The translations under genes and the position numbers were made by a program. 64,000 nt of DNA, taken from contig AP023240.1 in assembly GCA_016592635.1 (NCBI GenBank), positions 744,001-808,000 of the forward strand, written 5' to 3'. Of the stretch, positions 9,266 through 18,836 are shown piece after piece (within the stretch, counting starts at the first letter, position 1; the number at the start of each line of letters is the position of its first letter). The DNA comes from Methyloprofundus sp. Its GTDB lineage: Bacteria > Pseudomonadota > Gammaproteobacteria > Methylococcales > Methylomonadaceae. Below the pieces are notes generated by a model that was given only the letters and a program-made list of their open reading frames with translations, searched no databases and was not told the origin of the DNA.

Positions 9266-9301
9266 AAGATAAGAAAGGGGCTTTATGGCTCTTTTTTTAT
9301 G
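9266..9301. repeat. Right copy of the 36-bp direct repeat
   Basis: Matches 4685-4720 at 35 of 36 bases. It contains the same hairpin-plus-T-run terminator with one stem base changed (AAAGGGGC). It lies 23 bases before the next resident gene. Confidence 0.9.
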
Positions 9302-9323
9302 CCTCATTTTTAAGGGTAAGTAA

Positions 9324-9845
9324 ATGAAAAATATTAGTGTAAATATTGGTTTGATAAACCCGAAAAGTCCAGAAAATGTAGGTTCGGTGATGCGCGCTGC
9401 GGGAAATTTTCGCATTGATAGTGTTGTATATACTGGAGAGCGTTATCTGCGAGCCTTAAATTTAAAGACTGGCTCGGTGGATATGGGGCGTAAAGTTAGT
9501 CAGCAAATTCCATTATCTTCGGTAAGTTGTCTTATGGAGAGTATGCCGAAGGGTATGAAAAGAGTATGTGTTGAGTTTGTAGAACATGCTATTTCATTAC
9601 CTGAATATAGGCACCCAGATAATGTTATATATATTTTTGGCCCCGAAGATGGCTCAATCAGCCAAGAACTTATCGATAATGCAGATGATGTTATCTATGT
9701 GCCAACGATTGGCTGTATGAACTTGGCGGCAACAGTCAATGTTGTTCTTTACGATAGGTTGGCAAAAGGCCCTCAAGACTTTGCTAGTAATGCATTGATT
9801 TGTCAGAGTCGAGATATTAATAATAATTTGACGATCAGTCATTGA
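9324..9845 (+). CDS. SpoU/TrmH-family RNA 2'-O-methyltransferase
   Basis: A 173-residue SPOUT methyltransferase. The three SpoU motifs are present: NPKSPENVGSVMRAAGNF (motif 1), VIYIFGPEDGSISQEL (motif 2) and IGCMNLAATVNVVLYDRL (motif 3, forming the knotted AdoMet site). It has no extra N- or C-terminal domain, so the substrate, probably a ribose in tRNA or rRNA, cannot be named from sequence alone. ATG at 9324 follows GGGTAAGTAA. It is the first resident gene after the island and faces comF convergently. Confidence 0.85.
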   Translation: MKNISVNIGLINPKSPENVGSVMRAAGNFRIDSVVYTGERYLRALNLKTGSVDMGRKVSQQIPLSSVSCLMESMPKGMKRVCVEFVEHAISLPEYRHPDNVIYIFGPEDGSISQELIDNADDVIYVPTIGCMNLAATVNVVLYDRLAKGPQDFASNALICQSRDINNNLTISH

Positions 9846-9909
9846 AAAAATAGAGATTATAAATTGCACCTTTTGGCTAGCATAAAAATTGAAAGAAGCG
9901 TATAGCTTG

Positions 9910-10638
9910 CTAATGAAATTGCGCGCGTGCACATACCCAAATATCAATACGTTCTATCTCTTTGTTGGCAGCCTTTAAGGTTTTAGCGAGCTCATTAACG
10001 GTAGCGCCTGTGGTCATGACATCGTCAATAATGGCAATATGGGTGGCCGTTGGTGGGGTAAGTACTTTAAACGCATTTCTGATGTTTTTATGTCGTTGTT
10101 TACCAGTCAGGTTGGATTGTTTTTCGGTGTTTTTTTGACGTTGACAGCTGGTACTATCAATTGGTATTGCTAATTCATGAGCAACTATTTTACCTATTTC
10201 TAAGGTTTGGTTAAATCCGCGTCGTCGATAACGTTGTGGGTGCAAAGGCACGGGGATAATCAGTTCAGGTAAGTGGTCAGCTTCTTTTTGTATATATTCA
10301 GCTAGTAATTGTCCTAATAGACGCGAGTATTTGTATGTGCGGTTGAATTTTAGCTGGGCAATCAGGTGACGAATGGCTCCTTGGTGGGTAAAAGGGGCAT
10401 AGGTTTTTTCAAAAGCTGGGTGTTTGTTTTGGCATTTTCCGCATAAAGATTGTATTAACAAGCTGTTGCTAAATTCACTGGCGCAGCATAAACAATGGCT
10501 TGTAGTTCTTAATAGTGCGTCATGGCAAGGTTGGCATAGGTCGCGAAAGGGCATGCCTGATTGATTACATAAGATACAGGTAGCAGGTAGCAAACTATAT
10601 TGTATAATATTACACCAGTTGTTTACCTTATTTATCAT
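9910..10638 (-). CDS. comF: ComF-family phosphoribosyltransferase-like protein
   Basis: A 242-residue protein related to the competence protein ComF, linked to DNA uptake and handling of single strands. The N-terminus has several CxxC pairs (CILC, CQPC, CLCC, CGKC) that should bind zinc. The C-terminal half is a type I phosphoribosyltransferase fold with [16 protein letters not shown] and the PRPP loop [14 protein letters not shown]. It is divergent from bioB with only 57 bases between the two start codons, an arrangement also known in Pseudomonas. A probable BirA operator covers its start codon. Confidence 0.9.
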   Translation of the reverse strand: MINKVNNWCNIIQYSLLPATCILCNQSGMPFRDLCQPCHDALLRTTSHCLCCASEFSNSLLIQSLCGKCQNKHPAFEKTYAPFTHQGAIRHLIAQLKFNRTYKYSRLLGQLLAEYIQKEADHLPELIIPVPLHPQRYRRRGFNQTLEIGKIVAHELAIPIDSTSCQRQKNTEKQSNLTGKQRHKNIRNAFKVLTPPTATHIAIIDDVMTTGATVNELAKTLKAANKEIERIDIWVCARAQFH

Positions 10639-10651
10639 ATTAGGTTGATAA
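10619..10651. promoter_or_regulatory. Probable BirA (biotin repressor) operator between comF and bioB
   Basis: Two half-sites, TTGTTTACC and GGTTGATAA, separated by 15 bases. They resemble the E. coli bio operator halves TTGTAAACC and GGTTTACAA, which are spaced about the same. The site overlaps the comF start codon (10636-10638) and lies 45 bases before the bioB ATG. A TATAAT at 10603-10608 could be the -10 box for bioB. Confidence 0.6.
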
Positions 10652-10695
10652 GTTTTGATTTAATAGTAAGTTTCAGACTCTTGGAGAGTTTTAGA

Positions 10696-11673
10696 ATGTC
10701 GACAGATTCAGTTGTTAGTTTACGCCATGATTGGCAATTAGATGAAGTAAAAGCTTTATTTACACAGCCGTTTAATGATTTATTGTTTCAAGCGCATAGT
10801 ACGCATCGTGCTCAGTTTGATCCAAATGAGGTGCAAGTAAGCAGTTTGTTAAGTATTAAAACCGGCTCTTGTTCTGAGGATTGTGGTTATTGCCCGCAAA
10901 GTGCGCGTTATGATTCAGATTTAACGCCTGAAGCTTTAATGCCGATTGATGAGGTTTTAAAATCGGCGCAATTGGCAAAAGATCAAGGGGCTTCCAGATT
11001 TTGCATGGGGGCAGCTTGGCGTAGCCCAAAAGACAAGGATGTAGAGCGTGTAGTTGAAATGGTACAAGGTGTAAAAGCTTTGGGTATGGAAACGTGTGTT
11101 ACCTTGGGTATGCTGACAGATGATCAAACTAAGACTTTGAAAGAGGGTGGCTTGGATTATTACAACCATAATCTGGATACCTCCGAAGATTATTATTCTG
11201 AAGTGATTACTACCAGAACTTACCAGGATCGACTGGATACTTTGGGGCGAGTGCGTGATGCAGGCATTAATGTTTGCTGCGGTGGTATTGTCGGCATGGG
11301 CGAAAATGATGATGATCGTGCTAATTTATTAATTGAATTAGCTAATTTGCCTAAGCACCCTGAAAGTGTGCCTATTAATATGTTAGTGCAAGTAGAAGGT
11401 ACACCTTTAATGGGGGTTGATAAGTTAGATACGTTGATGTTTATTCGTATGATTGCTGTGGCGCGTATTTTGATGCCAGAATCAAGGGTGCGCTTATCTG
11501 CTGGGCGTGCAGACATGTCAGATGAAATGCAGGCGATGTGTTTCTTTGCGGGTGCGAACTCTATTTTTTATGGTGATAAATTATTAACGACTGAAAACCC
11601 GATGACCAATCATGATTTAGCTTTATTTGATAGGTTGGGTGTGCGTTCAGCTGGGTCTAGTTACGCACAGTAA
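10696..11673 (+). CDS. bioB: Biotin synthase
   Basis: Radical-SAM enzyme that inserts sulfur into dethiobiotin. The [4Fe-4S]-SAM motif is CSEDCGYC (CxxxCxxC); residues for the second cluster lie in [17 protein letters not shown] and VRLSAGR. I start it at the ATG at 10696 after TTGGAGAG, which gives 325 residues; the frame stays open another 32 codons upstream, but these run through the operator region. It is first in bioBFHCD. Confidence 0.97.
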   Translation: MSTDSVVSLRHDWQLDEVKALFTQPFNDLLFQAHSTHRAQFDPNEVQVSSLLSIKTGSCSEDCGYCPQSARYDSDLTPEALMPIDEVLKSAQLAKDQGASRFCMGAAWRSPKDKDVERVVEMVQGVKALGMETCVTLGMLTDDQTKTLKEGGLDYYNHNLDTSEDYYSEVITTRTYQDRLDTLGRVRDAGINVCCGGIVGMGENDDDRANLLIELANLPKHPESVPINMLVQVEGTPLMGVDKLDTLMFIRMIAVARILMPESRVRLSAGRADMSDEMQAMCFFAGANSIFYGDKLLTTENPMTNHDLALFDRLGVRSAGSSYAQ

Positions 11674-11730
11674 TGACTTGTGTTTTTGTTTGGTAGTTTT
11701 GGTTAGGTTTGGGCGGAAAATTTAGCAGTT

Positions 11731-12891
11731 ATGGTTTTGAGTGATTTACCAGACTCTCTTGAGTTGTTAAAACAAGCAGGTTTATATCGTAGTAGACGAG
11801 TTATTGATTTGGCTCAGGGGGTATATTTGCAAGTTGATGGTCATGAAGTGCTCAATTTTTGTAGCAATGATTATTTGGGCTTGGCGAACCATGCTGATGT
11901 GCTTAGCGCATTTAAAATAGCGGCTGATAAATATGGTGTTGGAAGTGGTTCGGCGCATTTGGTCTGTGGGCACGGTTATGAGCACCATGCGTTAGAGCAA
12001 GAATTGGCTGCTTTTACGGGACGCGATCGTGCGCTGTTATTTTCTACTGGCTATATGGCAAATTTAGGTGCTATTACGGCATTAGTGGCTAAGGGAGATG
12101 TGATTTATGAAGATAAATTAAATCATGCTTCTTTACTGGATGGTGGTTTGTTGTCGGGCGCAAAATTTAAGCGCTATTTGCATAATGACCTTAATAATTT
12201 GCAGCTAAAAATGCAAGCACAGGTGCAAGATCAACAAGCAATGATTGTGACGGATGGTATTTTTAGTATGGATGGTGATGAAGCGCATTTGGCTGAATTA
12301 TCGGCAATAGCACAGCAGCAAAATAGCTATCTACTGGTAGATGATGCACATGGTTTTGGTGTTTTGGGAGAGACTGGGGCAGGTTTGGTAGAGCAATGTC
12401 AGTTAGGTCAGCAGCAAGTGCCAATATTGGTGGGTACTTTTGGTAAAGCATTTGGTACTAGTGGCGCATTTGTAGCAGGTTCTGATGCATTGATTGAAGC
12501 CCTGATTCAAAAAGCTCGCACTTATATATATACCACGGCTTTACCACCAGCTATTGCGGCAGCAACACGTGCTAGTTTGCAAATCATTCAAGCTGAGTCA
12601 TGGCGTAGAGATAAGTTGGCGGAACTGATTGCTTATTTTAGAGCGGGAGCGCAGCAATTAGGATTAGGTTTAATGCCATCGGCATCGGCAATACAGCCCA
12701 TTGTGCTAGGTGATAGTCAAGTTGCCACACGAGCTAGTGAGTATTTGTTACAGCACGGTATTTGGGTGAGTGCCATTCGACCACCGACAGTCCCGCAAGG
12801 CAGTGCGCGCTTACGTATCACATTTTCTGCTATGCATGAGCAGCAACATGTGGATAGGTTGCTGGATGCTTTAGAGGGAATACCTGTATGA
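11731..12891 (+). CDS. bioF: 8-Amino-7-oxononanoate synthase
   Basis: PLP enzyme condensing pimeloyl-ACP with L-alanine. 386 residues; N-terminal NFCSNDYLGLANH and GVGSGSAHLVCGHG, the D/H pair in LVDDAHGFG, and the PLP-binding Lys in GTFGKAFGTSGAFVAG. The ATG at 11731 follows bioB by 57 bases. The stop overlaps bioH by four bases (ATGA). Confidence 0.96.
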   Translation: MVLSDLPDSLELLKQAGLYRSRRVIDLAQGVYLQVDGHEVLNFCSNDYLGLANHADVLSAFKIAADKYGVGSGSAHLVCGHGYEHHALEQELAAFTGRDRALLFSTGYMANLGAITALVAKGDVIYEDKLNHASLLDGGLLSGAKFKRYLHNDLNNLQLKMQAQVQDQQAMIVTDGIFSMDGDEAHLAELSAIAQQQNSYLLVDDAHGFGVLGETGAGLVEQCQLGQQQVPILVGTFGKAFGTSGAFVAGSDALIEALIQKARTYIYTTALPPAIAAATRASLQIIQAESWRRDKLAELIAYFRAGAQQLGLGLMPSASAIQPIVLGDSQVATRASEYLLQHGIWVSAIRPPTVPQGSARLRITFSAMHEQQHVDRLLDALEGIPV

Positions 12892-13667
12892 CAGAGATTT
12901 ATCAAGAGGCATTTGGTCAGGGCGAGCCGGTTGTTATGTTGCATGGCTGGGCTATGCATACTGGTATTTGGCGTAGTTTTGCCAAGGCGCTGAGTAAAGA
13001 GAAGCAAGTTATCTGTATGGACTTGCCAGGGCATGGTCATAGTGGCAGTATTTCTCCTTATACTATGGAAGTTATTGTTGATGCCATACATGATGCATTG
13101 CCTAAACAGCCTTGCATCATTGTCGGTTGGTCTTTAGGCGGTAATATTGCTTTGCGTTTAGCGGAGAAATATCCGCAACGGGTAAAGTCATTGGTATTGA
13201 TAGGGAGTAATCCGCATTTTTTGCAGGCTGAACAATGGCCTGGAGTGAATGCTCAAGTGTTAAAGGAGTTTGCGAGTAATTTACAAAAAAATACCACCGC
13301 TACTTTATTGCGTTTTATGAGTTTGCAGTTGCAAGGTATGGCGGATATAAAAGTTGTTTTTAAAGAAATTAAAGCTGCCATGCAAGAATGTGAGCCGCCC
13401 AAAGCGGATGTGTTGCTGGGAGGCTTGGAAATATTACGGACAGTCGATTTAAGAATAGCACTGCGTGATTTGGTGGTTCCTGTGCAAATTATTTTAGGTG
13501 ACTTGGATACTTTGGTTCCAGTAGTGGTTGGCAAGCAGTGCAAACAATTGCAGTCACAGCTGGAAATAGAGGTCATTACTAGGGCAGGGCATATGCCTTT
13601 TATTACACATCAGCAGCAGGTAATTCGTATTGTGAATGACTTTATAGTGCGGAGTGTGACTAAGTGA
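12888..13667 (+). CDS. bioH: Pimeloyl-ACP methyl ester carboxylesterase BioH
   Basis: Alpha/beta hydrolase that removes the methyl group after the pimeloyl chain has been built. Oxyanion motif LHGWAMHTGIW, nucleophile Ser in VGWSLGGNIAL, acid in ILGDLDTLVP and His in RAGHMPFITH. 259 residues, usual for BioH. It overlaps bioF and bioC by four bases each, so it belongs to the tightly coupled bio operon. Confidence 0.93.
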   Translation: MTEIYQEAFGQGEPVVMLHGWAMHTGIWRSFAKALSKEKQVICMDLPGHGHSGSISPYTMEVIVDAIHDALPKQPCIIVGWSLGGNIALRLAEKYPQRVKSLVLIGSNPHFLQAEQWPGVNAQVLKEFASNLQKNTTATLLRFMSLQLQGMADIKVVFKEIKAAMQECEPPKADVLLGGLEILRTVDLRIALRDLVVPVQIILGDLDTLVPVVVGKQCKQLQSQLEIEVITRAGHMPFITHQQQVIRIVNDFIVRSVTK

Positions 13668-14461
13668 ATGACTTTTATCTTGATAAAAAGTTAATTAGGC
13701 AGTCTTTTGCAAATGCTGCAGAAAGCTATGATGGTATGGCTAATTTACAGCGTCAAGTTGGACGTGAATTAATTAAGCAGGTATTATCGGCTGAGCAGTC
13801 TGTGATACTAGATGTAGGCTGTGGAACGGGGTTTTTTACCGAGCAGTTATTTAATAAATTTATGGCTGTTGATATTATTGCCCTGGATATTGCTGAGCCT
13901 ATGTTGTTGAAAGTTCGTCAGCGACAGTTGGCGGAAAGTTTACAATGGGTTTGTGCTGATGCTGAAAGCTTGCCTTTTGTTGGAGGCTGCGTAGATAGCG
14001 TCGTGTCTAATTTGGCCTTGCAGTGGTGCCAAGAATTAAAAGGTACATTAGTAGGCATGCAGCGAATATTACGACCTGGCGGCCAATTGGTGTTTTCAAC
14101 TTTTGGCGCGAGTGCTTTATGTGAGTTAAAAATGGCATGGGCATTAGTTGATGATCGTCCGCATGTGAACGAATTTTGCAGTGTGCAGGACATAGAGACA
14201 ATGTTGCAAGCTTGTGGATTTGAGAATATTGAGGTGCTTAGTCATATCTATCATTCAAAATATGCAAATGTCTTGGAATTAATGCGGGAGCTAAAGGGAA
14301 TAGGTGCGCATAATGTCAATCAGGCACGTAATAAGCAATTAACAGGTAAAGGTAGGTTGCAGGCCTTGGCAACTGCTTATCCACAGGATGAGTTTGGTAG
14401 GATTACTGCAAGTTTCGAAATTATTTATGTACGAGCGACTAAAGCTGTAATGGAGGAATGA
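13664..14461 (+). CDS. bioC: Malonyl-ACP O-methyltransferase BioC
   Basis: SAM-dependent enzyme that starts pimelate synthesis by masking malonyl-ACP as a methyl ester. 265 residues; N-terminal IRQSFANAAESYDGMANLQRQ, SAM motif I ILDVGCGTGFFTEQL, and the post-motif SNLALQWCQEL. It starts with GTG inside the bioH stop (GTGA) and overlaps bioD by four bases. Confidence 0.94.
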   Translation: MNDFYLDKKLIRQSFANAAESYDGMANLQRQVGRELIKQVLSAEQSVILDVGCGTGFFTEQLFNKFMAVDIIALDIAEPMLLKVRQRQLAESLQWVCADAESLPFVGGCVDSVVSNLALQWCQELKGTLVGMQRILRPGGQLVFSTFGASALCELKMAWALVDDRPHVNEFCSVQDIETMLQACGFENIEVLSHIYHSKYANVLELMRELKGIGAHNVNQARNKQLTGKGRLQALATAYPQDEFGRITASFEIIYVRATKAVMEE

Positions 14462-15129
14462 CAATGGCGCAAGGTTATTTTGTAACAGGAACTGATACGG
14501 GGATTGGTAAGACGTGGAGCACGCTTGCTTTGATGCAATATTACCAGGATCTAGGCAAGACTGTGTTAGGGATGAAGCCTATTGCATCAGGCTGTGAATG
14601 GGAGGGTGGGCAATTAAAAAATGAAGATGCTTTGCTTATTCATGAGCAGGCTTCTATTGATTTACCTTATCAAGATATTAATCCGTATGCATTTGAGTTG
14701 CCAGTTTCTCCGCATATTGCCGCTGCTGAAGCAGGGGTTAATATTGAAATTTCGCATGTTATTGCCCAATACCAAAAGCTAGCAAAAATGGCTGATGTGG
14801 TGCTGGTTGAAGGGGTGGGAGGCTGGTTGGTGCCTTTGAATGAGTTTGAGGTGGTTGCTGATTTGGCTAAGCAGTTATGCTTGCCTGTCATAGTAGTGGT
14901 TGGTATGCGTCTAGGCTGTATAAATCAAGCCAAACTAACTTTTGCAGCAATTGAGCAGGCTGGTGTCAAATGTCATGGTTGGATTGCTTCCTGTGTTGAT
15001 CCTGATATGCAAATGTTGGATGAAAATATTGCAACAATAAGCAAAGCTACGCCAATGCCTTTATTGGCGGTATTGCCATTCCTAGAAAAAATAGACAAGC
15101 ATATGCTGGCAAAAAAAATTGTGAAATAA
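14458..15129 (+). CDS. bioD: Dethiobiotin synthetase
   Basis: ATP-dependent ring closure of diaminopelargonate to dethiobiotin. 223 residues; P-loop GTDTGIGKTWSTLAL, substrate Lys in GMKPIASG, and the VEGVGGWLVPL motif. It ends the biotin operon. bioA, which supplies its substrate, is not next to it and must lie elsewhere. Confidence 0.95.
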   Translation: MTMAQGYFVTGTDTGIGKTWSTLALMQYYQDLGKTVLGMKPIASGCEWEGGQLKNEDALLIHEQASIDLPYQDINPYAFELPVSPHIAAAEAGVNIEISHVIAQYQKLAKMADVVLVEGVGGWLVPLNEFEVVADLAKQLCLPVIVVVGMRLGCINQAKLTFAAIEQAGVKCHGWIASCVDPDMQMLDENIATISKATPMPLLAVLPFLEKIDKHMLAKKIVK

Positions 15130-15193
15130 ACCTTATAAACACAAAGTTTTTATGTATAATGACCGCTCCAATAATAATAAATCGGAGAATAAA

Positions 15194-15592
15194 ATGGCTT
15201 TAATCACTTGGACAGAAGAACAGTATGGAACTAAAGTTGGATTTGCTGATGATGAGCATAAAGTACTATTTGATCTATTAAATAAATTATATGATCTTGC
15301 TACTGGCGGTGCAGATCGTGCCGATATAGGTAGCGCATTAGATGCACTGATTGCGTATGTTGTTGATCATTTCGCGCATGAAGAAAGAGAAATGCAAGCG
15401 AAAGGATATGCTGGGTATGATGCACATAAAGTAGAACATGATGCTCTCGTAGGTATTTGTGCCGACCTGCAGAAAAAATTCCACGCTGGTGACGCTGACG
15501 TAACTGAAGATACAGGTGCTTTAGTTAAGGGTTGGTTAGATAGCCATATTCCTGCATTCGATATGCCTTATGCAGATGCATTGAATAGCTAA
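15194..15592 (+). CDS. Bacteriohemerythrin
   Basis: A 132-residue O2-binding non-heme diiron protein. All seven iron ligands of the hemerythrin four-helix bundle can be placed: H22, H59, E63, H78, H82, H118 and D123. It starts ITWTEEQYGTKVGFADDEH like the cytosolic bacteriohemerythrins abundant in methanotrophs, where it has been proposed to bring O2 to particulate methane monooxygenase. I choose ATG at 15194 after CGGAGA; the open frame upstream (15152) looks non-coding. It stands alone, between the bio and cox operons, with its own terminator. Confidence 0.93.
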   Translation: MALITWTEEQYGTKVGFADDEHKVLFDLLNKLYDLATGGADRADIGSALDALIAYVVDHFAHEEREMQAKGYAGYDAHKVEHDALVGICADLQKKFHAGDADVTEDTGALVKGWLDSHIPAFDMPYADALNS

Positions 15593-15616
15593 TATTTAGA
15601 GATATATTACAATTCC

Positions 15617-15653
15617 AAAAAAGGCTTGTAAGCTTAGCTTGCAAGCCTTTTTT
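15617..15653 (+). terminator. Rho-independent terminator behind bacteriohemerythrin
   Basis: Stem AAGGCTTGTAAGC / GCTTGCAAGCCTT (one wobble) with a three-base loop, followed by a run of T. The rest of the 346-base gap up to coxB (15654-15938) contains no gene that I can see and should hold the cox promoter. Confidence 0.88.
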
Positions 15654-15938
15654 TGTTTATGTGAAAACTACTCATGTATTGCTGTAATTTTTATAAGCGA
15701 ATGATTAATAAAGTAATATTTTAATGTGCACTAAGTATATTAGCTTTTTTAAGCAGGATGTGGGTAAAAATAGGAAAGCTTCTCTAGCCTAGTGGAGGCT
15801 CATGAGTTAGAATTAACAAGTTTTTTTGTGATGAGAATAAATAGGATAGTTTTGCTAAGGGAATAAATGCAAATCACTAAAATAGAGCTTATAACGCATT
15901 CAATCAGTTTATTATTATATAGAGGAGGCTACTCCGTG

Positions 15939-17105
15939 ATGAAAATCAAGCAATTATTCGCAGTACTGACCCTAATGGCCATAGGCCTTGGGACGGCACA
16001 GGCGGACTATACTCTCAACCTAATGGAGGGCGTGACATCAATCAGTAAAGATGTCTACGGTTTGCATATGTTAGTGTTGTGGGTATGTGTGTTCATTGGT
16101 ATTGCAGTATTTGGTACCATGTTTTACTCCATTTACTTTCACCGTAAGTCACGCGGCTATAAAGCGTCAAACTTTCATGAAAGTACTAAAGTGGAAATTC
16201 TCTGGACTATCATTCCAACCGTTATTTTGATTGCATTAGCAATTCCTGCGACTAAAGTCATGCTGGAAATGGATGATGTGCAAGATTCGGAAATGACCAT
16301 TAAAGTCACGGGGTGGCAGTGGAAATGGGAATATGAATACTTAGATAGTGGTGTACATTTTTTCAGTAGTTTAGATGAGGCGAGTAATAAAGCGCGCCAG
16401 CTTAATTCTGGTATTGATCCACGTACGGTACCAAATTACTTATTAGAGGTTGATAAGCCTTTAGTTGTGCCTATCAATACAAAAATACGTTTCTTATTTA
16501 CAGCTGCTGATGTAATCCATTCATGGTGGGTGCCTGATTTAGGTTGGAAAAAAGATACTATTCCTGGCTTTATTAATGAAGCATGGACATCAGTCGAAAA
16601 AGCCGGCACTTACCGCGGTCAATGTACTGAGCTGTGTGGTAAAGACCATGGTTTTATGCCTATTGTGGTCATTGCTATGGAAAAAGCGGATTATCAAGCA
16701 TGGGTAGCAGAGCAAAAAGGTATTGCCGTTGCAGATGCAGCAGCAGCCGAGAAAGAATGGTCACAAGCAGACTTGATTGCTAAAGGTGAAAGCGTTTATG
16801 CAAATAACTGTGCATCTTGCCATATGGCTGATGGTGCAGGTATGGCGGGAACCTTCCCGGCGATTACCAAAAGTGGAGTTGTAACAGGTGCGATAGATGC
16901 GCAAGTTGACTTAATGCTGAATGGTAAGGGTATGATGCCAGCTTTTGGGCAAATGCTTGATCCAGTTGATTTTGCAGCAGTCTCTACATTTATCCGCAAT
17001 GGTTTGGGTAACTCTGTTGGCGATTCAATTCAGCCTGCAGCTGTAAAAGCATTACAAGCAGCGATTCCAGCCGTCGAATATGACGACGATGATGATGACG
17101 AATAA
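15939..17105 (+). CDS. coxB: Cytochrome c oxidase subunit II with fused cytochrome c domain
   Basis: Periplasmic electron-entry subunit of a proton-pumping heme-copper oxidase. A signal/TM segment comes first (LFAVLTLMAIGLGTAQA), then two membrane helices, then the CuA cupredoxin domain (VTGWQWKWEYEY, DVIHSWWVPDLG, QCTELCGKDHGFMPIV, which carries the CuA Cys, His and Met ligands). A class I cytochrome c follows with CASCH. The tail is strongly acidic (DDDDDDE). I use ATG 15939 (388 residues), ten bases after GAGGAGG, rather than the upstream ATG at 15867, which lacks a ribosome site. Confidence 0.95.
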   Translation: MKIKQLFAVLTLMAIGLGTAQADYTLNLMEGVTSISKDVYGLHMLVLWVCVFIGIAVFGTMFYSIYFHRKSRGYKASNFHESTKVEILWTIIPTVILIALAIPATKVMLEMDDVQDSEMTIKVTGWQWKWEYEYLDSGVHFFSSLDEASNKARQLNSGIDPRTVPNYLLEVDKPLVVPINTKIRFLFTAADVIHSWWVPDLGWKKDTIPGFINEAWTSVEKAGTYRGQCTELCGKDHGFMPIVVIAMEKADYQAWVAEQKGIAVADAAAAEKEWSQADLIAKGESVYANNCASCHMADGAGMAGTFPAITKSGVVTGAIDAQVDLMLNGKGMMPAFGQMLDPVDFAAVSTFIRNGLGNSVGDSIQPAAVKALQAAIPAVEYDDDDDDE

Positions 17106-17164
17106 GTTGCCATTATAATTTTTGAATCGATTAATTTTTAGTATTTATTTAAGAGGTATTAATT

Positions 17165-18778
17165 ATGTCTGCTGTAGTAGCTGAACATGATCACGATGAT
17201 CATCATGATCACGGGCCTGAGAAAGGCTTTTTAAGATGGATAATTACCACTAACCATAAAGATATAGGTACGCTTTATTTATTATTCGCGCTAGCTATGT
17301 TTTTTGTGGGTGGAACGATGGCACTGATTATTCGTGCCGAATTGTTTGAACCTGGTATGCAGTTCGTTAGTCCGCAGTTTTTTAACTCAATGACGACCAT
17401 GCATGCATTAGTCATGGTATTTGGTGCCGTTATGCCAGCTTTCGTTGGTTTTGCCAACTGGCAAATTCCTATGATGATTGGTGCGCCTGATATGGCGCTA
17501 CCAAGAATGAATAATATGAGTTTCTGGCTATTAGTTGCTGGTGTACTTTTATTAGCTAGTACTTTATTTATGGAAGGCGGTGCACCTGCATCTGGTTGGA
17601 CTTTATATCCACCTCTAGTCTTGCAAACAGGTGCTGCGTTACCATTTGCAATCTTCTCGGTGCATTTATTGGGTATCTCATCGATTATGGGGGCGATTAA
17701 CATTATCGCAACTATTTTTAATATGCGTGCGCCAAAAATGACATTGATGAAAATGCCATTATTTGTATGGACTTGGTTAATTACTGCTTTCTTATTGATT
17801 GCAATTATGCCAGTTTTTGCGGGTGCGGTAACCATGCTGTTAACTGATCGTTTCTTCGATACTAGCTTTTTCGATGCAGCGGGTGGTGGTGATCCTGTGC
17901 TTTATCAACATATCTTTTGGTTCTTCGGACACCCTGAAGTATATGTCATGATTCTGCCAACTTTCGGGGTTGCTTCAACAATTATCCCTGTATTTGCGCG
18001 TAAACCGCTTTTTGGTTATAGCTCAATGGTATATGCAACAGCAGCGATTGCATTTTTATCATTTATCGTTTGGGCGCATCATATGTTTACCGTCGGGATG
18101 CCAATGGCTGGGGAGTTATACTTTATGTATGCCACCATGCTAATTGCGATTCCAACTGGGGTGAAAATCTTTAACTGGACCGCAACTATGTGGCAAGGTT
18201 CTATGACTTTTGAAACTCCTATGTTGTTTTCAATTGCATTCGTAGTGTTGTTCACATTGGGTGGCTTTACTGGTCTAATGATGGCATTAGCACCAGTTGA
18301 TTTTCAGTATCATGATACCTATTTTATTGTTGCGCATTTTCATTACACATTAGTGCCTGCATCAATTTTTATTTTGATGGCAGGTGGTTATTTCTGGTTA
18401 CCTAAATGGACTGGAAATATGTATGATGAAAGATTAGCTAAATTCCATTTTTGGTTGTCAGCTATTTCGGTCAACATTCTATTTTTTCCACAGCACTTCT
18501 TAGGGCTAGCAGGTATGCCTCGTCGTATTCCTGATTATGCAGTGCAATTTGCTGATTGGAATATGGTTTCTAGTATTGGTGCTTTTATTTTTGGCTTTAG
18601 CCAGTTGTTGTTTCTTTATATTGTTATAAAAACAATTAGAGGTGGCACGGGTGAAAAAGTGACTGATGAAGTTTGGGAAGATGCACATAAACATGGTTTA
18701 GAGTGGACATTGCCTTCTCCTGTTCCATACCATACTTTTGCAACTCCACCAGAAAAAATTCCAACAGAGCACTTCTAA
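17165..18778 (+). CDS. coxA: Cytochrome c oxidase subunit I
   Basis: Catalytic subunit holding heme a and the heme a3-CuB centre. 537 residues, 12 membrane helices. Ligand motifs: [11 protein letters not shown] (low-spin heme His), [18 protein letters not shown] (CuB His and cross-linked Tyr, K-channel) and [10 protein letters not shown] (heme a3/heme a His pair). The N-terminus is unusually rich in His and Asp ([11 protein letters not shown]), a possible copper-binding tail facing the acidic tail of CoxB. It is 59 bases after coxB. Confidence 0.97.
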   Translation: MSAVVAEHDHDDHHDHGPEKGFLRWIITTNHKDIGTLYLLFALAMFFVGGTMALIIRAELFEPGMQFVSPQFFNSMTTMHALVMVFGAVMPAFVGFANWQIPMMIGAPDMALPRMNNMSFWLLVAGVLLLASTLFMEGGAPASGWTLYPPLVLQTGAALPFAIFSVHLLGISSIMGAINIIATIFNMRAPKMTLMKMPLFVWTWLITAFLLIAIMPVFAGAVTMLLTDRFFDTSFFDAAGGGDPVLYQHIFWFFGHPEVYVMILPTFGVASTIIPVFARKPLFGYSSMVYATAAIAFLSFIVWAHHMFTVGMPMAGELYFMYATMLIAIPTGVKIFNWTATMWQGSMTFETPMLFSIAFVVLFTLGGFTGLMMALAPVDFQYHDTYFIVAHFHYTLVPASIFILMAGGYFWLPKWTGNMYDERLAKFHFWLSAISVNILFFPQHFLGLAGMPRRIPDYAVQFADWNMVSSIGAFIFGFSQLLFLYIVIKTIRGGTGEKVTDEVWEDAHKHGLEWTLPSPVPYHTFATPPEKIPTEHF

Positions 18779-18836
18779 GCTGTTGAATTAACTTTACCTG
18801 TACTGTTGATGGTATGGGTAAAGTATTGGAGAGAAA

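Noticed and set aside
10600..10695. Upstream extension of BioB
   Set aside because: It would be translated across the operator and the comF start; family alignment starts at MSTDS or close to it.
15867..15938. Longer N-terminus of CoxB from ATG 15867
   Set aside because: The added 24 residues do not resemble CoxB, and the strong GAGGAGG sits before ATG 15939.
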